Shown: piece by piece, positions 8,226-17,297 of the stretch
Numbering within the stretch: position 1 is the stretch's first letter
Layout of the letters: each line of letters starts with the position of its first letter
DNA from: Gordonia oryzae
Lineage (GTDB): Bacteria > Actinomycetota > Actinomycetes > Mycobacteriales > Mycobacteriaceae
Direction of reading: 5' to 3'
DNA length: 64,000 nucleotides
Assembly: GCF_003797185.1 (NCBI RefSeq)
Contig: NZ_RKMH01000010.1
Span: 124,001-188,000 of the forward strand
Made by a program: the position numbers and the translations under genes
Notes under the pieces: generated by a model
What the model saw: only the letters and a program-made list of their open reading frames with translations
Databases searched by the model: none
Told to the model about the DNA's origin: nothing

Positions 8226-9536
8226 CTACTCCGTGACGGCGAGTGCGGCGAGCGGATCGCTGTAGATGGCGTCGAGGGATACCGCGCCGGCCGCCTGCTG
8301 CTGGACCGACGTGCCCGAATGCGATACGCGCACATCGCGATTGGGCACCACCGAGGTCTCTCGAAGCGAGCCGGCGACGACGGGCAGCGTCGTCGGGTAG
8401 TCGGTGAAGGCCTGCCCACCGAGGATCACGTGATCGGGGTTGAAGATGTCGGCGATCAGCGCCACCGTACGACCGAGTACCTGCGCTCGCTCCTCGAGCA
8501 GGGCGCGGGCGGTCGCGTCACCGCTACGGGCCAGCGCCAGCACTCCCTCGATGTCGTTGACCGGCAGATTCAGCGATTGCGCCGCCTCGACGACACCGGT
8601 GTCGGACACGGTGGGCTCCAGCCGACCGGTGCGGTTCGGGTCGAGCAGCGTGGTACCCGACGCAGGGAAGTGCCCGATCACCGGCGGCCCACCGGCAGGG
8701 GTGTGCACGGTGCCGTCGACGCTGAACGCGATCCCGACCATCTCCCGGGCATAGAAGTACAGGAAGCTCGACCGCTGATCGACGTCGGAACCGCTGGGGT
8801 TCACGACGAGCTCGGCGGCGGCCATGGCCTCCACATGCGAGGCCACCGACACCGGCAGCCCCACCGACTCGGCGATGACCTGCCCGACCGGAGCGTTCTC
8901 CCAGCCCAGGCGCGGATGATCGACGAATCCGCCCGACGACACACGGCCGCCGACGGCGACGCCGGCCCACAGGACGCGACGAGTGGTCCAGCGTCCGAGA
9001 AAGCGCTGGGCGCTCGCGCCGATCGCAGCGAGCGTCTGTTCCGGGGTATCGGCGATCGGGGTGGGGATCTGGATCGCGCCGACCACGCGGTGGAGCAGGT
9101 CATGCGTGGTGATGGAGGTGACCTTGTAGCCGATGTGGATACCCAGGGTCAGAAACGTCGAGACGTTGAGTTCGAAGGGCAGTCGCGGCCGCCCGACGGC
9201 GCCGGCCGGTGCGAGATCGGCTCGTTCACGCAGCAGTCCAGCCTTGAGCAGCGCGCCGACCTGGCGGTTCACCGTCGAGATGGACAGCCCCGTGAGTTCG
9301 GCGGCTTCGTCCCGGAACACCGGCCCCGAGAGTCGGGCGGTGCGCAGCACCAGCGCGGAGGGCTTGGTGGAGAGTTCGAGTTGCGGGGTCGCTACTCCGA
9401 TGCCTCGACCCCCCTTGCGTAGCGCCCGCGTATCGACCCGGGCGGAACCACCAGGGATCGGACGGGGCCGGACGAAGCGCGGCGGGGCGGACGTCGGAGC
9501 GATGGTGCGGGTGCGGTGGTCGATCGTTGCGGTCAT
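8226..9536 (-). CDS. ROK-family transcriptional regulator
   Basis: This 436-residue protein has an N-terminal winged helix (about residues 75-125; EAAELTGLSISTVNRQVGALLKAGLL) and a ROK sugar-kinase-like body. Mycobacteria carry a regulator of similar size and layout (Rv0485). The body has GVAVGGRVSSGG and DIFNPDHVILGGQAF segments, but the zinc cluster CxCGxxGC common in ROK sugar kinases is not apparent, so it is probably purely regulatory. ATG 9536 is used; a longer frame to 9617 is low-complexity. It is convergent with the exporter and diverges from sigG across a 550-bp spacer. Confidence 0.85.
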   Translation of the reverse strand: MTATIDHRTRTIAPTSAPPRFVRPRPIPGGSARVDTRALRKGGRGIGVATPQLELSTKPSALVLRTARLSGPVFRDEAAELTGLSISTVNRQVGALLKAGLLRERADLAPAGAVGRPRLPFELNVSTFLTLGIHIGYKVTSITTHDLLHRVVGAIQIPTPIADTPEQTLAAIGASAQRFLGRWTTRRVLWAGVAVGGRVSSGGFVDHPRLGWENAPVGQVIAESVGLPVSVASHVEAMAAAELVVNPSGSDVDQRSSFLYFYAREMVGIAFSVDGTVHTPAGGPPVIGHFPASGTTLLDPNRTGRLEPTVSDTGVVEAAQSLNLPVNDIEGVLALARSGDATARALLEERAQVLGRTVALIADIFNPDHVILGGQAFTDYPTTLPVVAGSLRETSVVPNRDVRVSHSGTSVQQQAAGAVSLDAIYSDPLAALAVTE

Positions 9537-10086
9537 GAGTGGATGTGTCCTCGTGAATGTGCCACAAGGCTGCCATCGGCGTCCAACGGTCGAGTGTCTC
9601 GACGGGGGCTGCGGCAACGGGCTGCGGCGAATGGCTGCGGCGCCGAGATGCGCACCGCGGATGGCGTTGCTGTGGAAAGGGTTGGCTTGGCGGTCGAGCA
9701 GATCGCGGGCGTCGAGAAACGACGCTGAGCGACTCGGCGATCAGGACATTCGACAGCAACAGAGGACACGAGCGAACGGCAAACGACAACCCAGAGCGGT
9801 GATCATGTACGTCACCTCCGGGATGCGGCTGTTCTCGCTGCACGTCATGGGCATCAAGCTAGCAATCGGCGCACCGCATCCGCAAGCGTGCACAGGCACG
9901 CGTCACGCCCCCGAAACACCCACCCTGACCTGCATATATAGGCGCCCACCGGCGATGATAGGCCGACCCGCGACGCATCGACGCGGGTTTGACGCACGCT
10001 GCACAAAAGTCACCAAGGCCTGCCGGCGCGTCGTAGGTCTGCCCATCGCCTGCAAGTGCCTCCCGGTGCGTCGTAGCCTTGTCGGC
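9537..10086. other. 550-bp spacer between ROK regulator and sigG, no supported gene
   Basis: Frames are open here in several phases but none has a convincing start or family pattern. An AT-rich patch (GCATATATAGG) near 9934-9944 is promoter-like and lies about 145 bp ahead of sigG. The spacer is long for this genome and probably holds the promoters of both flanking genes. Confidence 0.5.
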
Positions 10087-11172
10087 ATGTCCGTCACCCC
10101 CACCACCACTCCCCCGACGACGACTCTGCCCTCCGGCCCCACCGACGCCGAGTTCCTGGCGGCCACCGAGCCCTTCCGCCGCGAGATACTCGCACACTGC
10201 TACCGCATGATGGGGTCGCATCACGACGCCGAAGACCTCACCCAGGAAACCTATCTACGCGCGTGGCGGGGGTATGCGAAGTTCGACCGGCGTGCGTCGG
10301 TCCGCACCTGGCTGCACAAGATCGCCACCAACACCTGCTTGACGGCGCTGGGCAGCAGCCAGCGTCGCCTGTTGCCGTCCGGACTCGGCGGCGACGCTTA
10401 CGACCCCACAGACACCCTCGCCCAGGACCACGAGGTCCCCTGGCTCGAACCGTTCGCCGGCACGGTCGACGAGATCACGCCGGGCGACGACGCCGACCCC
10501 GCCTATGTCGTCGGCGCGCGAGAATCCATTCGTCTCGCATTCATCGCCGCCCTGCAACACCTACCCGAGCGTCAGCGCGCCGTTCTGATCCTGCGGGATG
10601 TGTTGCAGTGGAGGGCAGCCGAGGTCGCCGAGACCATCGGCGTCACCACCGCCGCCGTCAATAGCCTGCTCCAACGCGCTCGAGAGCAACTGAAAAATGT
10701 TCGCGCCGAGGAGCATTGGAAGTCCACACTCGATGACGACGCGAAGCGCGAGCTGCTCGCCAAGTACGTGTCGGCCTTCGAACACTACGACGTCGACGCC
10801 ATTGTCGATATGTTCACCGATTCCTCAATCTGGGAGATGCCGCCGTTCACCGGTTGGTATCTCGGTGGCGACGCCATCGGCACGCTCATCCGCGGCAATT
10901 GCCCTGCCGAGAAGGCAGGCGACCAGATCCTGCTGCCCACCATCGCCAACGGGGCGCCGGCCTTCGGTTTGTACATGCGCGGGCCCGACGGCGTCCATCG
11001 TCCGTTCCAGCTACAGGTTCTCGAGATCGACCCCGAAGCCCGCGGGGTCGCCCACGTCGTCGCCTTCTTCAGCGACACCCCGGAGCTGGACTTCGCCCGC
11101 TTCGGGCTCCCGGCCACCCCGTACGACGCCCCTGCCGCAAGCATCCCCAGCCCTTTGCACCAGCCCGATTAG
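10087..11172 (+). CDS. sigG: ECF sigma factor SigG with C-terminal SnoaL-like domain
   Basis: This 361-residue protein matches mycobacterial SigG. Region 2 is near residues 25-95 (EILAHCYRMMGSHHDAEDLTQETYLRAWRGY). Region 4 is near 160-210 (LQHLPERQRAVLILRDVLQW, then AEVAETIGVTTAAVNSLLQRAREQ). A SnoaL-like domain follows from about residue 225 (LAKYVSAFEHYDVDAIVDMFT), containing the family motif WEMPPFTGWY. Factors of this type usually lack a linked anti-sigma gene, and none is present; the C-terminal domain is thought to modulate activity. ATG 10087 is chosen by alignment to the sigma domain. The gene is convergent with the diguanylate cyclase, 12 bp apart. Confidence 0.9.
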   Translation: MSVTPTTTPPTTTLPSGPTDAEFLAATEPFRREILAHCYRMMGSHHDAEDLTQETYLRAWRGYAKFDRRASVRTWLHKIATNTCLTALGSSQRRLLPSGLGGDAYDPTDTLAQDHEVPWLEPFAGTVDEITPGDDADPAYVVGARESIRLAFIAALQHLPERQRAVLILRDVLQWRAAEVAETIGVTTAAVNSLLQRAREQLKNVRAEEHWKSTLDDDAKRELLAKYVSAFEHYDVDAIVDMFTDSSIWEMPPFTGWYLGGDAIGTLIRGNCPAEKAGDQILLPTIANGAPAFGLYMRGPDGVHRPFQLQVLEIDPEARGVAHVVAFFSDTPELDFARFGLPATPYDAPAASIPSPLHQPD

Positions 11173-11184
11173 ATCACCAACCCC

Positions 11185-12411
11185 TTAGGCGATGTTCTCC
11201 GAGGCCGCCCCATCTCGTCGCGTGCTCCCGCGACCCTTCGCCCGGTACATGGCCTGATCGGCTTGTTCCATCAGCTCGTCGAACAGGCTGGCCGACAAGG
11301 GCTCTGCTGCGGTAGCTATTCCTGTCGACACCGTGATCGGCGGATCGGGGAACGCACTGATGGCACGGGCGGCGGCGCGGGCGCATGCCCGGAACCGGTG
11401 ATCGCCGACCCGGCCGATGACCACGAATTCGTCACCACCGACGCGCCCGATGAGTGCCTCGGGACCAAAGACCTCGGTGAGTACCGCGGCCACCCGGGTG
11501 AGCACGGCGTCGCCGGTAGGGTGCCCGAAGGTGTCGTTGACATGTTTGAAGTCATCCACATCGACCAGCATCACGCCACACGCATCACCGATAGCCGGGT
11601 GCGCCACGGACTCGGCATCGAGGCGCGCCCGATGCTCGTCGAGGCCACGTCGGTTGGCGACGCCGGTCAACGGATCGCACAGCGAGTCGTCGGCGTTCGT
11701 CCGCGTCACCCAGTAGGCGAACTGCACGACCGGCAGGCCCGCACACACCATCATTTCCCCCAGTGCCTTCGGCAATCCCGCTCCGACGAGCACCGCGACA
11801 CCCTGCTCCCGGGCCAGCAGAACCAGCAGGACCACAAGCACCGCGCCGGTGACCGCAAGGTGGACGGCCTGCACGCTCGGTGTGGAGAACAGTGCGACCA
11901 CGACGCCGAGGACGGCGAAGAACGAGATCCCGGCGATGCCGGTGATGCGGTCGGAATGTTGCAGGGATGCGGCGCCGATGGCGATGTCCCCGACGATGAC
12001 CAGCCCGATGAGCTCTCGCCGGCCCGGCCACGGCCCCAGCCACCGCAGCGCCCACAGCACCCCCACCGCAACGGAGATCCACATCACCACCCGGCTGCTC
12101 GAGTAGGCCAGTTGGACCCCGACAATCGCGTTGAGCAGCGCTGCCAGAGCCATCACCAGCCCGCCGAGCGCGCAGCAGAGGGCCAGGAGTCGTCCCCACC
12201 CGCGTCGCGCGCAGAACTCGCGCAGCCACCGGCCCTCGTCACCGGAGCGTGACCACTCGAGGAGGAGGTCCCACAGCGGCGCACGACCGACCCCACGTCG
12301 TTGCTGCCCAGCGTGTGATTTGCCGGGGTTCGACCTAGCTGTGTGCGTCTTCTCCACCCCGCAGTCCCTCCCCACCACGTCCGGAGTCCCGACCAATCCA
12401 TCGCGGTTCAC
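11185..12411 (-). CDS. Membrane-bound diguanylate cyclase (GGDEF)
   Basis: This protein of about 408 residues has six hydrophobic segments at roughly residues 75-225 and a C-terminal GGDEF domain (about 240-400). The domain opens with DPLTGVANRRGLDEH, carries the metal aspartate in LVDVDDFKHVNDTFGH and the intact active-site loop VGGDEF. It should therefore make cyclic di-GMP. An RxxD inhibitory site is not clear. The GTG start at 12411 is the longest option and is uncertain, since the first 60 residues are low-complexity. The ligand sensed by the membrane part is unknown. Confidence 0.85.
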   Translation of the reverse strand: MNRDGLVGTPDVVGRDCGVEKTHTARSNPGKSHAGQQRRGVGRAPLWDLLLEWSRSGDEGRWLREFCARRGWGRLLALCCALGGLVMALAALLNAIVGVQLAYSSSRVVMWISVAVGVLWALRWLGPWPGRRELIGLVIVGDIAIGAASLQHSDRITGIAGISFFAVLGVVVALFSTPSVQAVHLAVTGAVLVVLLVLLAREQGVAVLVGAGLPKALGEMMVCAGLPVVQFAYWVTRTNADDSLCDPLTGVANRRGLDEHRARLDAESVAHPAIGDACGVMLVDVDDFKHVNDTFGHPTGDAVLTRVAAVLTEVFGPEALIGRVGGDEFVVIGRVGDHRFRACARAAARAISAFPDPPITVSTGIATAAEPLSASLFDELMEQADQAMYRAKGRGSTRRDGAASENIA

Positions 12412-12702
12412 TGCAACAAAGAATCGTGTTCAACGAGCGCAACGTTACCGCTGAGACAGATATTCATCATTCGCTTCGGCCACTCGGTTCGCCGGCCATC
12501 TGCGCACCGTCCCTCCGCACGAACTCCCCGGCGTGCACGTCGGGGTTGCGGAAACTTGGGGGTGCAGCCGCACCGCGCGGAGAGCATGGTGTCGGGGAAC
12601 GCACACGGGCATCGTCGCCACGGACTGCCCCCCCGCCGATGCTCGCGAGGTCATCGACCACCCTCGAGATCACCGACACCGGGCCACCAATAGGCTCGCC
12701 TC

Positions 12703-13407
12703 ATGGGTGTCATCTATCTGGTACGGCACGGTCAGGCCGACCCGCAGGCATATGGGGTCGTCGGGTCGCACGCCGCGAGCGCCTCCGGCGAGGTCGGCGG
12801 GCTCACCCCGACCGGGATCGTGCAGGCCGGTCTGACCGGCGATCTCCTGGCCGCGCAGACGGCGCGGATCACGACGGCCATCTGCGGCGATCTGCCGCGT
12901 CAGCGTGACACCCTCGCCGGGGTGCTGAGCCGCTTCGACGACACCCCCGAGGCGGTCATCGACCCCCGCTGGAACGAATACGCGCTGCCGGCGCTGGTCG
13001 GCGAGGCGAGCGCGGATGAGTTCGCCGACGGTCGCGCCTACCAGAAAAAACTCGACGATTCGCTGTCGGCCTGGATCCGGCGCGATGGCACCGCTGATGC
13101 CGCGGACGACGGCAGCGGCGAGACCTACCGCGCATTCCGCGAGCGGGTGGACGCCGCCGGGCACGACGCCGCCGCCCACGCGGGCAGCGGCCAGACGGTG
13201 CTGGTGGTGTCCTCGGCGGGCGTGATCGCCCAGTGGATCGCCGACCTGTGGGATGTGCCCTCACAGCAGTGGCCCGCGGTCGCACGCGCGATGATCAACG
13301 CGTCGGTGACCAAGCTGATCGTCGGGCGCCGCGGCGTCTCGGTGGTCTCGTTCAACGAGCACACCCACCTCGACGACCGCGACGGCGGCGTCGCGACCTT
13401 CCGGTAG
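12703..13407 (+). CDS. Histidine phosphatase family protein
   Basis: This 234-residue protein carries the phosphohistidine signature RHG at residues 8-10 (VIYLVRHGQ) and a later SSAGVIAQW segment replacing the usual SHG. The family includes phosphoglycerate mutase-like and broad phosphomonoesterase enzymes; substrate cannot be told. Upstream is about 290 bp with no evident gene. It converges with the phosphotransferase gene (16 bp gap). Confidence 0.82.
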   Translation: MGVIYLVRHGQADPQAYGVVGSHAASASGEVGGLTPTGIVQAGLTGDLLAAQTARITTAICGDLPRQRDTLAGVLSRFDDTPEAVIDPRWNEYALPALVGEASADEFADGRAYQKKLDDSLSAWIRRDGTADAADDGSGETYRAFRERVDAAGHDAAAHAGSGQTVLVVSSAGVIAQWIADLWDVPSQQWPAVARAMINASVTKLIVGRRGVSVVSFNEHTHLDDRDGGVATFR

Positions 13408-13423
13408 GGCTACCTCCGGGTGC

Positions 13424-14449
13424 TCACCCCACGAATCGCAGCCCCGCGGCGATGAACTCCGCCGTCGCCTCCGAGGCGCGCTCGGCGCCGGCCTCCGGGG
13501 AGGCCCCGGCCCGTGCGCGGTGGCTGATACCCTCGGCGATCACACCGAGTTTGAGGCTCGCCAACGCGAGGTAGAAGTCCCAGTCCCCCAGGTCGTTTCC
13601 GGTCGCGGTCACGTAGCGCTGGGCGATCTCGGAGGCCGAGGGATACCGCGGACTGGTCCAGGCGGCGTCGAATCCGAGAACAGTGTCGAAGACCGGTTCG
13701 CGGTAAATGCACATCAGGGCGACGTCAGTGATCGGGTCGCCGAGCGTCGACATCTCCCAATCGACGACCGCAGCAACCTTTCCGGGGTCGGTGGCGTCGA
13801 GGATGGTGTTGTCGACGCGGTAGTCGCCGTGCACGATGGTCGCGCGAGCGTCGGTGGGGACGCGGTCGGACAGGATGCCACACAGCCGCTCCACATCGGG
13901 CAGCTCGCGGGTCTTGACGATGCCCCACTGACGCGCCCACAGTTTCACCTGGCGGCCGGCAAAGCCTGCAGGGCGCCCGAATTCGCCTAGCCCGACTTTC
14001 TCGTAGTCGACGGCATGCAGCGCGGCGAGCGTGGCGACGAGACCGTCGAGATTGCGGTCGACCTCCGCATCGGAGAGCGCGTCGAGTTCTGCGGCGGTCC
14101 GGATGACGGTTCCGTCGATGAATTCGACGACGGTGCACGGCGCACCGAGGATCGCGCCGTCGGCGTCGAAGGCGACGGTCGGTGCCACCGGGACGTTGGT
14201 GGCACCGAGCGCGCTGGTCACCGTCCACTCCCGCGCCATGTCGTGCGCGGACGGCGTGAGACCTCCGGTGGGCGGGCGACGGACAATCCACTTCTTCACA
14301 CCGTCGGTGACCGAGAACGTCAGGTTGGACTTGCCGCCGCTGACCAGATCGATCTGCAGATCACCGACGACGTCGACATCGTTGTCTTTCAAAAACTTTC
14401 GTAGAACCTCGGGATCGAGGACACTCCGGGGGTCAAATGCGATGCTCAC
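13424..14449 (-). CDS. Aminoglycoside-phosphotransferase-fold kinase linked to acyl-CoA dehydrogenase
   Basis: This 341-residue protein has the APH/ACAD10-type kinase fold. It has SGGKSNLTFSVTDG at the nucleotide site, catalytic loop VHGDYRVDNTILD and the metal motif VVDWEMSTLGDPITD. In mycobacteria and animals such domains accompany acyl-CoA dehydrogenases and are thought to phosphorylate hydroxylated fatty acids before dehydration. Here the GTG start overlaps the stop of the preceding acyl-CoA dehydrogenase by 4 bp (GTGA), supporting a joint role. It is not expected to give antibiotic resistance. Confidence 0.88.
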   Translation of the reverse strand: MSIAFDPRSVLDPEVLRKFLKDNDVDVVGDLQIDLVSGGKSNLTFSVTDGVKKWIVRRPPTGGLTPSAHDMAREWTVTSALGATNVPVAPTVAFDADGAILGAPCTVVEFIDGTVIRTAAELDALSDAEVDRNLDGLVATLAALHAVDYEKVGLGEFGRPAGFAGRQVKLWARQWGIVKTRELPDVERLCGILSDRVPTDARATIVHGDYRVDNTILDATDPGKVAAVVDWEMSTLGDPITDVALMCIYREPVFDTVLGFDAAWTSPRYPSASEIAQRYVTATGNDLGDWDFYLALASLKLGVIAEGISHRARAGASPEAGAERASEATAEFIAAGLRFVG

Positions 14450-15663
14450 TTGGCGGCCTCCGCGGCCGCAGCGGCCTTGCGGGCACGACCGATGGTGCGG
14501 CGGGCTATCGCCCACCGGTGCACCTCGGACGGTCCGTCGTAGACGCGGAAGGGTCGCAGCTCGTTGTGCAGGCGGGCCAGCGGCAGATCGTCGGAGACCC
14601 CTGTACCACCACACATCTGGATGGAGCGGTCGGCGATCCGGGTGAACGCCTCGGCAGCAAAAGTTTTCGCGATCGAGGTCTCGTTGGACGCGTGGCCGCC
14701 GCGATCGAGCTCCGCACACGCCTTGACCAGGAGGGCACGGGCGGCGGCAAGGTCGATCTCGTTGTCGGCGATCATCTGCTGGATCATGCCGAGGTCAGCG
14801 AGCGTGCCCCCGAAACCCTCACGGAGCGAGACATAGTCGACGGCGACATCCTGGCAACGCACCGCCGATCCCATCCAGCGCATCACGTGGGTCATGCGGG
14901 CCGGACCGAGCCGCACCTGGGCATAGCGGTATCCCTCGTCGACCTCACCAAGCACGTCGGCATCGGGAACGAAGACATCGGTGAACCGGACCTCGCAGTG
15001 ACCGCCGACCATCGACCGGTCGGTGGTGTGGATGTGGCGGCCCACGGAGATGCCCTCGCGGTCGGCCGGAGCGAGAAACATCGTCGCACCGCCCCGGTCG
15101 CCGGGTGAACCCGCCGTGCGAGCCATGATGATGAAGAATCCGGCACCGTCGGCTCCGGTAATGAATCGCTTCTCCCCGTTGATCTTCCAGCCACCATCGA
15201 CCTTGGTGGCGGTGGTGGCGAGGGCGTTGGGGTCCGAGCCGGCGCCGGGAGCCGGCTCGCTCATCGCGAACGCCGAGCGCACATCGCCGGCAGCCAGGGG
15301 CGCGAGGTAGGCGTGTCGCTGCTCCTCACTCGCGATGTGGGCGAGCATGTGCACATTGCCCTCGTCGGGCGCGCCGATGTGCAACGCGACCGGACCGAAG
15401 GTCGAGTAACCGGCTGCCTCGAAGACCGGGACGCGGTCGGACATGTTGAGCCCGAGCCCGCCGAACTCCACCGGCGCGTGCGGCGCGAAGATGCCCTCGG
15501 CTTTGGCCTTGGCGTTCATCTCCCGGCGGATCTCGTCGCCGCCCGCGGCCTCGATGTCGCCACCGAAGCGCTCCTCGATCGGCAGCACATACTCCTTGAT
15601 GAAGCGGGAGGTCTTGGTGACCAGATCCTCAACGTCGGCGTCGTAACTCAGGTCAATCGGCAT
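14446..15663 (-). CDS. Acyl-CoA dehydrogenase (ACAD10/11-like)
   Basis: This 405-residue FAD enzyme has the dehydrogenase body with AMSEPAPGAGSDPNALATT and WKINGEKRFITGADGAGFFI in the beta-barrel and a C-terminal IQMCGGTGVSDDLPLARLHNELR segment. The C-terminal motif RVYDGPSEVHRWAIARRTI is typical of the subgroup paired with phosphotransferases. It is translationally coupled to the kinase downstream. A TetR pair lies about 100 bp upstream on the same strand and may control it. Confidence 0.92.
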   Translation of the reverse strand: MPIDLSYDADVEDLVTKTSRFIKEYVLPIEERFGGDIEAAGGDEIRREMNAKAKAEGIFAPHAPVEFGGLGLNMSDRVPVFEAAGYSTFGPVALHIGAPDEGNVHMLAHIASEEQRHAYLAPLAAGDVRSAFAMSEPAPGAGSDPNALATTATKVDGGWKINGEKRFITGADGAGFFIIMARTAGSPGDRGGATMFLAPADREGISVGRHIHTTDRSMVGGHCEVRFTDVFVPDADVLGEVDEGYRYAQVRLGPARMTHVMRWMGSAVRCQDVAVDYVSLREGFGGTLADLGMIQQMIADNEIDLAAARALLVKACAELDRGGHASNETSIAKTFAAEAFTRIADRSIQMCGGTGVSDDLPLARLHNELRPFRVYDGPSEVHRWAIARRTIGRARKAAAAAEAAK

Positions 15664-15763
15664 GAGGTCTCCTCCACTGAAGCCCGATCAGCCCGCGCCG
15701 ACCGAGCGTTCGCTCTGTCGACCACACCTTGCCATCCCACCGGTCGCAGGTCAAGCGCTCCGG

Positions 15764-16462
15764 TCAGCTCCGCCGGTAACCGACGATCTCGCGGGCGAGA
15801 ACCAGGTTTCGCCGGATCAGTTCGTCGGCGCCCAGTTCGCCGTCGAGCTTGAACCAGGTCGACACCCCGACACACATGGTGGCCACAGCCCGCGCGGCGT
15901 CCTTGGGGTACTCGGTCTCGAAGTCGCCCGCCGCCACGCCGGCGAAGACGATCTCGTCGACAATGTGCTGTTGTCGGTCCCGATGCCCGATGTAGGTCTG
16001 CTTATAGGAGTCCTCGAGGCTGCGGATCTCGGTCGACCCGACAAAGGCCTGCTCGCGGCGATACATGTGGAAACGCAACAGCGACTCGACGACGGCATCG
16101 AAGCGCTTCACCGGCTCCGGACCCGCCTCGCGGACCGCCTGCTCCGAACGTGCCAGCAGATCGGTCATGGTGCGCTCGAGCAGCCCCTGGAGCAGCGACT
16201 GCTTGGACGGGTAATGGTGATATAACCCGGGCACCGACAGTCCGGCACGTGCGGCGATCTCCCGGACCGAGGTGCCGTGATAGCCGTGCTCGGCGAATGC
16301 GGCCAAAGCTGCGGCCAACGGCACCGGCAGCTCGGCCTCGCCGTAATCGCGCCACGACGAGGTGGTCGGCATGGCCGTCGACGCGTGCGTTCCCTCGGGA
16401 TCAGCCGACCGGGGATCCGCTGTCGGCTCCTCGACCCCTGTGTCACCCACTCCGTCGCTCAT
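15764..16462 (-). CDS. TetR-family regulator
   Basis: This is a 232-residue TetR protein. The helix-turn-helix is at about residues 48-95 (AFAEHGYHGTSVREIAARAGLSVPGLYHHYPSK), preceded by an unusually long, acidic and disordered 45-residue N-terminus. The ATG overlaps the stop of the upstream TetR gene by 4 bp. It lies between that gene and the acyl-CoA dehydrogenase on the same strand, so control of the lipid module is likely (inference). The ligand is unknown. Confidence 0.87.
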   Translation of the reverse strand: MSDGVGDTGVEEPTADPRSADPEGTHASTAMPTTSSWRDYGEAELPVPLAAALAAFAEHGYHGTSVREIAARAGLSVPGLYHHYPSKQSLLQGLLERTMTDLLARSEQAVREAGPEPVKRFDAVVESLLRFHMYRREQAFVGSTEIRSLEDSYKQTYIGHRDRQQHIVDEIVFAGVAAGDFETEYPKDAARAVATMCVGVSTWFKLDGELGADELIRRNLVLAREIVGYRRS

Positions 16463-17175
16463 GGCTCCAACATATCGTCACCACCATCGGTAACCGCACC
16501 CACCAGCGACATCATCAGCCGCACGCTCAGCGCGACGAGCTCGTCGCGACCCAGCGGGATTTCGTCGTCAAGCCACGCCGAGACGAGGCGGCCGAGCCCC
16601 CCGACCTGGAATTGGGCCGCGGCGATGGCCTCCGGACCGACCTCGGCCTCCAGTGCGTCGGTGGCGGCGTGCACGGTCAACATTGCGAACAGCCCGGTGG
16701 ATTCGTTGCGTTTGGCGGCCACGACCGGCGACAGCAGGGACGGCGAGAACAGCAACCGTCCCTTACGGCGGTCGGCGTCGACGATGTCGACGATCGCGCC
16801 GACGGCACCGCAGACCTTTCCGGCCACGCCGACCCCGGCGGCGAAAGCGGTCAACGCCGCCTCCGATATCTCGTCGATCACCCGGTCGAAAGTTGCCGCG
16901 ACCAGCGCGTCTGCCGACTCGAAACTCTCGTAGAAGTACCGGGGGTTGAGCCCGGAGGCACGGCAGATACCGCGCACCGTCACCACCCCCTCACCGTCGA
17001 GGAGTTCCAGCGTCGCGTCCATCAGCGCCGCCCTGCGACGAGAGATGCGCTCGTCGCCGTCGACACCCCCGTAGGAACGCAGCGGCGCACCGGCGGCGTG
17101 CGGGTCGGCGCGCACGGCATCCGATTCGCCCTGCGGTGGCGCATCGCGCGGGGAGCCGTCGGTCACGGCTCCCAT
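16459..17175 (-). CDS. TetR-family regulator, coupled to a second TetR
   Basis: This 238-residue regulator has a TetR-like DNA-binding region around residues 45-95 (LLDGEGVVTVRGICRASGLNPRYFYESFES). ATG 17175 is chosen over 17196 because the ribosome site GGGAGG lies inside the longer version, 8 bases before 17175. It overlaps the following TetR gene by 4 bp and diverges from the MpaB oxygenase gene 122 bp away. Two overlapping TetR genes in one transcript suggest a heterodimer or layered control. Confidence 0.87.
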   Translation of the reverse strand: MGAVTDGSPRDAPPQGESDAVRADPHAAGAPLRSYGGVDGDERISRRRAALMDATLELLDGEGVVTVRGICRASGLNPRYFYESFESADALVAATFDRVIDEISEAALTAFAAGVGVAGKVCGAVGAIVDIVDADRRKGRLLFSPSLLSPVVAAKRNESTGLFAMLTVHAATDALEAEVGPEAIAAAQFQVGGLGRLVSAWLDDEIPLGRDELVALSVRLMMSLVGAVTDGGDDMLEP

Positions 17176-17204
17176 CTTGTCATCCTCCCTTGACATCGTT
17201 CGGC

Positions 17205-17218
17205 GAGAACAGGTTCAA
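17205..17218. promoter_or_regulatory. Imperfect AACnnGTT operator ahead of the MpaB gene
   Basis: GAGAACAGGTTCAA matches the KstR-type core AACnnGTT with flanking G and C correct and two outer positions wrong. It lies between the TetR gene and the MpaB-type oxygenase. It may belong to the adjacent TetR rather than KstR. Confidence 0.35.
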
Positions 17219-17297
17219 TCAATCGGGAAACATCCGTTACCAGATTTATGCGATTCGAGGGGTGTCGCGTACGTCCGGTCCAATCGGAGGTCGGAAC

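Noticed and set aside
9133..10086. A 318-codon upstream extension of sigG
   Set aside because: It runs antisense through the ROK gene and lacks sigma-factor similarity; the sigma protein starts at 10087.
13424..14449. Aminoglycoside resistance gene
   Set aside because: The fold matches, but coupling to an acyl-CoA dehydrogenase points to the ACAD10-type kinase group rather than drug resistance.
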